From Rattus norvegicus (taxonomy: Eukaryota; Chordata; Mammalia; Rodentia; Muridae), in the NCBI RefSeq assembly GCF_036323735.1, contig NC_086021.1:158940976-159004975 (forward strand): 64,000 bases of DNA, in the 5' to 3' direction. Under the pieces are notes generated by a model. That model made no database searches and had not been told where the DNA came from. It worked only from the letters and a program-made list of their open reading frames with translations. This document shows, piece after piece, positions 58,560 to 64,000 of this stretch; positions within the stretch are counted from its first letter, which is position 1, and every line of letters starts with the position of its first letter. The position numbers were made by a program, and so were the translations under genes.

Positions 58560-59120
58560 AATCCATAGAATAAAAAAACCTGAGGTCAGACACCCTGAGA
58601 CTGTAGGACAGACTGCCACTTCTGCATACTCCTGCCCACATCCCTGGTCCAATGGGAAACTGCACAGTGCTTCTGGACACAGGAAAACAGGAACCAGTCA
58701 GTCCCCGGTACCTGCGGTTCTGGTCTGCCCGAAGGACTGAACTGAACCGGCCAAAGAACTCCCTGCACCCAAATCCTGTGGGAGAGAGAGCTGGATCCTC
58801 AGAAGTGCAGACACTCCTGAGAAATCAGAGGAGACAACCCTCTTCCCACATTCCAGACCCAAGAGGGAATCACCTAGTACCAACTGTGCCTTCTGGGTGC
58901 AAGGACCTAGGAACAATCAGGGACAGGACCCTTCTGATTCCTGCCCATGCCTAGAGCTGGAAGACAATCAACAGGCTCCTTGTTTAAAAAAAAAGTGCTG
59001 ACTGTCTAGGATCCTGAGAAGCAGGCAACACATCCCTCCAGGGGATCCACCATCTGAAATAAGGGACTGCCTGCAGTAGGCCAGGAAAGAGACATCTCAG
59101 TCTCCAGGACAGCTCTTTGT
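58560..59120 (+). mobile_element. L1 5' UTR (old)
   Basis: cctgcccacatccctggtcc, aaatcctgtgggagagagag, tgcagacactcctgagaaat and ggagacaaccc match the sense of the full-length L1 5' UTR at 35,650-35,350. ORF1 does not follow. The plus-strand 100-codon frame at 58,652 is UTR, not a gene. Confidence 0.75.
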
Positions 59121-59474
59121 AAAAAACAGTTGTTTCCATTTCTCCTAATCAAAGCCCTGGACTACGACTTTATAGATTTCATTTGTGTGTGACTTCTTTA
59201 CAGTGGGCCTTGGTGTGCATAATTATCCTATTATATCTGGCTTTCCTATTTCTTTTTCCTTCTGCTCTGGTGAATTCTATGAAACTAAATGTTCCCTGAT
59301 GTAATGATTCTTAAACAATTAAAAATTGAGGCTTAGGGGTATAGCACAGCACAGTCCTAATGGCCTAGGTGAATGCTATGTGTTCTCATCTTGGAAACAA
59401 TCTAATAATTGCACAATGGTAGTTACAGGTTAATGCTTGACTTGCAAAGAACGTGTGAAGAAATTATTAGAAAA
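59121..59474. other. Unassigned; faint tRNA-SINE trace
   Basis: At 59,328-59,395 a gaggcttaggggtatagcac block resembles a decayed ID/B4 head. Nothing else. Confidence 0.3.
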
Positions 59475-60111
59475 TGAATTAAAGCAAACATTGGGATCCC
59501 CGAAAAAGGGAAAAAAACTATTCAAGTTATGAAGTAAGTTTTGCACAACATTTGAGAGTGGTTCCTGGATAAGAAAGTATAGAATATGTAAAATCTTATG
59601 CTAGCACAGCTAAGTCAAAACACTGGGACTCTGAAGAGAATCATTGTGTGCAATGGGCAGGAGCAGAAAGCTAGTGGAACTTCTGAGTAAAGAGTTAACT
59701 TGATTCTTTCTGGCCATTGCCTGGCAGCTTTGGTCCTGTCATATATCATTAGAGCTTGACAGGAAAATGCAAGTAGCTGACCTCAGAGCTTTGAGCTCTG
59801 AAGTACAGTAAGTCAAAAGGTAACGTTTAAATAATGATAACTTTGCAATTATTATTAGTTTGGCTACAGGCCTGGGACTAGGGGAAGCTTGCAACTTTGG
59901 GGAACAATTGTAATTCTTAATTCTTTGTAGGATGTGGTTATTCTTCTAAATTTGATTTGGCAATGATTATACAATGTCTTTTTTACCTGGTTTTGGAGTC
60001 AATAAAAGACTGGGGCAAGAGAAAGGCTAGAGAGATAGTGAGTGAGGTGAATGTGGAGAGCATGTGTGAGCATATGAAGAGCAATTGGAGAGCAAGTAGA
60101 GAGTGAGGGGT

Positions 60112-60199
<88 letters not shown>

Positions 60200-60495
60200 A
60201 GAGCATGTGAAAAGTGACTGAAGAGAGAGTGTGAGGTGTGTGTGAAGAAGTATATATGTGAGTGGTGTGTGAGGTGTTATGAAGAGTGTGTGGGAGTGAA
60301 AGAGAATTGAGTAGAGGTGTGTAGGCGTGTGAAATTTTGAGAAAAAAAAGAGAAAGAGCACACAGGATAAAGCAGAGTGTACAAAAGAATGCAGAGTATG
60401 TGCAGCCTCGAGCTGTGATCAAGTGAGAAGGAAAGAGAGCCGAGAGAGAAGAGAATAACTTTGTGTTGAAAAACTTCCTGTCAGTTTTTACCCCT
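59475..60495 (-). repeat. About 1.05-kb inverted repeat, right arm
   Basis: Reverse complement of 54,540-55,605, with ordered matches from end to end and scattered substitutions and small indels. It includes the complementary (GT)n(GA)n tract at 60,113-60,193. The arms are separated by about 3.9 kb. Confidence 0.85.
60113..60193. repeat. Compound (GT)n(GA)n microsatellite
   Basis: A GT run followed by a GA run, mirror of 54,849-54,951. Confidence 0.98.
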
Positions 60496-60560
60496 CCCAA
60501 GAAAAGGCTGTGCTTGTCTGAAAGTGAAAGCGTGGTGGTAGAATCACTGTGTCTGTGGGA

Positions 60561-60595
60561 TACACACACACACACACACACATATAGATAAATAC

Positions 60596-60644
<49 letters not shown>

Positions 60645-60650
60645 GATATA
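60561..60650. repeat. (CA)n and (GATA)n microsatellites
   Basis: CA at 60,561-60,582, then GATA units at about 60,598-60,644. Confidence 0.97.
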
Positions 60651-60682
60651 TGCATACACACATAGTATTATCACTAATGTCA

Positions 60683-60955
60683 AAATAACAGGAACTAACA
60701 ATCCTTAGCCATGTATATCTCTCAACACCAATGGACTCAACTCCCCCAATATAAAGACGCAGGTTAACAAAGTATATGTATAAACAAGATCTTTCACTTC
60801 GCTACATATAAGGAAACACTCCTCAGCACCAACAGTAGACACAACCTCAGTATAAAAAGGGCTGGAAAAAGGTTTTCTATGCAAGTGACCCAAGAAACAA
60901 GCTGGAATAGACATTCTAATATCTAATGTCTAATAAAATAGACATCCTGGCCTAC
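60683..60955 (+). pseudogene. Old L1 ORF2 start (endonuclease N-terminus)
   Basis: tatctctcaacaccaatgga, caaatataagg-type blocks, caagtgacccaagaaacaag and ctggaatagacattctaata follow the N-terminal endonuclease codons of the full-length L1 (33,800-33,590). It is stopped by many changes and cut off at about 60,955. Confidence 0.75.
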
Positions 60956-61047
60956 TGCACACAGTCCCTTATTCCAAATTACAGGTCACCTGGAGGGATG
61001 TGTCTCCTGCTTCTCAGGATCTCAGACAGTGTCCTTTTTTACAAGGA
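60956..61047 (-). mobile_element. Inverted L1 5' UTR fragment
   Basis: Reverse complement of 58,990-59,090: ggcctactgcacacagtccc, ttattccaaattacaggtca, ggagggatgtgtctcctgct and tctcaggatctcagacagtg. It sits in opposite orientation to the L1 pieces on both sides. Confidence 0.65.
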
Positions 61048-61049
61048 GC

Positions 61050-61172
61050 TGCTGTAAACTCCTGAGAATACCCAGCAACCACATGGTGGCTCAGAGCCAT
61101 CTGTAATGGAATTCAATGCCCTCTTCTGCTGTGTCTGATAATTGTATACATAAAATAAATGTTTTTTTTAAA
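61050..61172 (+). mobile_element. B2 SINE, 5'-truncated
   Basis: cccagcaaccacatggtggc, tcagagccatctgtaatgga, atgccctcttctgctgtgtc and tacataaaataaatg are the 3' part of B2. Confidence 0.88.
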
Positions 61173-61199
61173 AAGGAAAGTATCTTCAACAGCTGAGGC

Positions 61200-62130
61200 T
61201 GATCTTTTTGGATTTTTGTGTGTAGAACAATGCAATTAAATGCCTATTTGTCACTGCACAAAAATCCAGTCTAATGGATCAAAGACCTCAACATAAATCA
61301 CGATACACTGATTCTAATAGAATAGAAAATTGAGCATAGGCATCCATTCTGGTATAGGAAAAAACTTTGTGAGCAGAACATCAATGTTTCAGTCACTAAG
61401 ATCAATAAATAAAGAAAACCACAAGAAACTGAAAAGGAAAAGGACACCAACAATAGGACAAAGTAGAAGACTACAGAATGGCAACTGACATCCAAAAGAG
61501 GGCTAAAATCCAAAATACATAGGGAGTGCAAGAAGTTAGACACCAACAAATCCAATAACCCAATTTACAATGGGGTACAGAGCTAAATGGAGAATTCTCA
61601 AAAGAGGACTCCCTAATGGCTGAGAAACACTTAAATGTTCAATGTCCTTAGTCATCAGGGAAATGCAAATAAAAATAACACTAATATTTATCTTTATACC
61701 CATCAGAATGGCCAAGATAAACTCAAGGGACAGCACATGCTGGTGAGGGTGTATAGCGAAGAGGACACTTCTCCATGCTGGTGGGAGTACAAAATTGTAC
61801 AACCACTCTGCGAATTAATCTGGTGGTTTCTCAGAAAACTAGGAATAATTCTACTCATGACCCAGCCATACAACTCCTGAGCATACACCCAAAATATGTT
61901 CCACCATACCATAGGATCCATGCTCCATTCTGTGCATAATAGCTTTATTTGTAATAGTCAGAATGTAGAAACCATCCAGATGTCCTTCAACAGAACAGTT
62001 AAAAAAATGTAATTTGTACAATAGACTGCTATTCAGATATTAAAACAAGGAAAAATAATGGATTAAACTATAAAAAAATCAGACAACCTAGTGAGATAAC
62101 CTAGACTCAAAGGGACATACCTCAATTGTA
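61200..62130 (+). pseudogene. Old L1 ORF2 C-terminal region
   Basis: gaggactccctaatggctga, gaaacacttaaatgttcaat, ccatcagaatggccaagata and caccatgctggtggg-type blocks follow 2,905-3,420 of the first L1. A Cys/His-rich C-terminal segment is readable in broken frames. It is much older than the L1 at 98-4,216. The first 280 bp (61,200-61,480) match less clearly. Confidence 0.75.
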
Positions 62131-63035
62131 CTCACTTATGAGTGGATTTTAGCCACAAATTATAGGATCGCCATGGTACAATCCACAGACACAAAGAAGC
62201 TAAATTACAAGGGTAAAAGGAACAATGCTTGACTCTCACTCAGAGGGGGAAATAGCAGTCTTTAGTTGTGAATGGAGAGGGGCAACTGTGTGGGAGAGGG
62301 GACGTGAGGGGAAGGCTGGGGGAACATTGCAGGGGGAAGAGGTGGAGAGCTGCAGCTGCAGGCTGATGGAGGACATCTCTAGGATGTGGCAGAGATGTGG
62401 AATGGGGGAAGGCTGTAGGGAGTCCAGGAGGATGACTGTAGCTGAGACTCACTCCTAGCACTGGGTGATATGGAGCCTGAGGTGACCACCTCCTGTAGTC
62501 AAACAAAACCCCTAGTGAAGAAATGTTGATACCAACTCACTTACAAAACCTTTTGCCTACAGGCGGTGCATAAACAATGAAGGAGGAGAGCCTGAGGGCA
62601 TAACCTACCAATGACTTCACACCCATCCCATGGACAAGAAGCAATCCCTGACACTGTCAACGATATGGTCATGCTTATAGACCAGAACCTAACGTAAGTG
62701 TCTTCTTACAGGCTCCAGACAGCAACTGTATAAGTTGAATCTAACCCCCAAACATTAGAGAGAGCTCCAACAGTCTTGTGGAGGATTTGCATGGGGGATT
62801 GGGAAACCCAGAGTGCATAAGAACTCCACAGTAGAACAACAGAGTCAACTGACCTGGACACTTGGGTGTCCCCAGAGACTGAACCACCAATCAAAGAGCA
62901 CTCATGGGCTTGTATTGTGTAGCATATGTGCAGCTTGATATTCAAGCAAGATCCTCAAGAACTAGAGCAGGGAGAGTGCCTGACTCTGTTGCCTGCCTGT
63001 GGATACTAGTCCCAAAACTAGGCTGCTTATTCTTA
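62131..63035 (+). mobile_element. Old L1 3' UTR (Lx-like)
   Basis: tcaactgacctggacacttg, gagactgaaccaccaatcaa, agagcactcatgggcttgta and gcatatgtgcagcttgatat follow the older L1 3' UTR order, continuing from the ORF2 end. Confidence 0.7.
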
Positions 63036-63282
63036 TGGAAATGACAAAAGCAAAAAATGACTTCCTCTTTACAGTCTGAAAAAGAAGACAATATTTTACT
63101 GCTGTAATGTTGTAATGTTACAGCTAATATTATTTGCACATCAACAAGATGGCTCAGTAGGAAATGTCTAAGATATACAATGCTGGCAACCTGACCTTGA
63201 TAATCATATAATGATGACCAAAATAGATAATGGTGTTACCCAGTCTCCACAGACCTGTCATGGCTTAAAAACCCATAATCAC
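63036..63282. other. No recognisable gene or repeat
   Basis: Nothing recognised. Confidence 0.4.

Positions 63283-63338
<56 letters not shown>
63283..63338. repeat. (TA)n microsatellite
   Basis: About 27 pure TA units. Confidence 0.99.
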
Positions 63339-63344
<6 letters not shown>

Positions 63345-63369
63345 CATACATGTACACACACTGGCACAA

Positions 63370-63424
63370 GGAGAGGGAGAGGGAGACAGGGAGAGAGGGA
63401 GAGAGGGAGAGAGGGGGAGAGGGG

Positions 63425-63466
<42 letters not shown>

Positions 63467-63474
63467 GGGGGGGA
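63370..63474. repeat. (GGGAGA)n/(GA)n tract
   Basis: Purine-only tract of gggaga and ga repeats with a short G run at the end. Confidence 0.97.
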
Positions 63475-64000
63475 AATGCTTTATTAAAAATAACTCTTGG
63501 TGCTATTTCATTATCTAGCATCTCTAATCCCCCTGGAAGGCACACTTCAAGTTGAAGTGCCCAATGGTAACAATGGGAACATGAAGAGGCATCAAATGCT
63601 ATGTGCACATCCACAACAGGGAAGCTATGCTGTGGGATATACAGCTGATGGCGAATCATCTTACTTCATTATATCTCTGGCAGATAGATGAAAAACTATT
63701 TTGAATACATATGAAGAATACAATGTTTGCTATATTCCCTTCTATTGAACATTTTAACATTAGAACTGTTAAAATGTGTTGATAATGGAGCACACATTAG
63801 GGTACATATTCTATATTTTATCTTGTATTCAGGAGGCTGACACATGAGAATCAGGAGTTAAAATGTAGCCTTGACTAATGATTGACATCCATTTCAGGTT
63901 AGATAACAGCACATCTGAAGAGAGTTTGTGACAATAGTGTTGCCACTTTGATGGTGATCCCATCCTCCTCTGAAACTGTAAGCAAAATTAAAATCTTTTA
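63475..64000. other. No recognisable gene or repeat
   Basis: A 64-codon frame at 63,497-63,691 has no recognised domain. Confidence 0.4.

Noticed and set aside
58652..58954. 100-codon plus-strand frame
   Set aside because: Lies in an L1 5' UTR and has matching sequence in the full-length L1 upstream of ORF1.
1..64000. CRISPR arrays, operons, phage or bacterial mobile elements
   Set aside because: All recurring units are eukaryotic transposons or simple repeats; no spacer-repeat structure or prokaryotic gene layout is present.

Overview
The window looks like nuclear DNA from a murid rodent, most likely rat (Rattus). It is AT-leaning and has no prokaryotic gene structure. It carries ID SINEs with the BC1/tRNA-Ala-like head, B1 and B2 SINEs, rat-type L1 elements with a G-rich 3' UTR, gammaretrovirus-like ERV remnants, a rodent URR1-type hAT element and many long microsatellites. 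I see no convincing intact multi-exon host gene. Most long open frames are L1, ERV or microsatellite translations.

Layout. 1-4.2 kb: two head-to-tail L1 3' portions (+), the second with a broken ORF2 that contains an ID element. 4.2-6.3 kb: old L1 pieces on the minus strand. 6.3-22.7 kb: mostly non-repetitive sequence with scattered B1, B2, three copies of one rodent interspersed repeat, simple repeats and one CpG-rich minisatellite spot near 11 kb. 22.7-42.5 kb: a decayed local array of intronless Ser/Thr kinase pseudogene units on the minus strand (sperm-motility-kinase/Smok-like by motif). This array is split by a full-length L1 (24,988-35,748), an ERV piece at 38.9-40.4 kb and an L1 3' UTR at 41.4-41.9 kb. 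42.5-54.5 kb: LTR-retrotransposon remnants, an old L1 3' UTR, an ID element, a URR1 element and microsatellites. 54.5-60.5 kb: a pair of about 1 kb inverted repeats. Between them lie an S100a11 retrocopy with an open 98-codon frame, two ID elements in opposite orientation, L1 3' ends and an L1 5' UTR. 60.5-64 kb: old L1 ORF2 and 3' UTR, a B2, and (TA)n/(GA)n tracts.

History. The kinase units came first and decayed. A full-length L1 then landed in one of them with a 16-bp target duplication. Later an ERV-derived RNA, 5'-truncated in gag and ending at the R poly(A) site without U5, was inserted into that L1. It has a poly(A) tail and a 12-15 bp target duplication, which points to reverse transcription by L1 machinery rather than retroviral integration. 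The two most useful observations are therefore the unreported-looking kinase pseudogene array and the L1-mobilised ERV transcript nested in an L1.

Limits: family names rest on recognition of sequence motifs, with no alignment or database search. Boundaries of old repeats are approximate to tens of bases.
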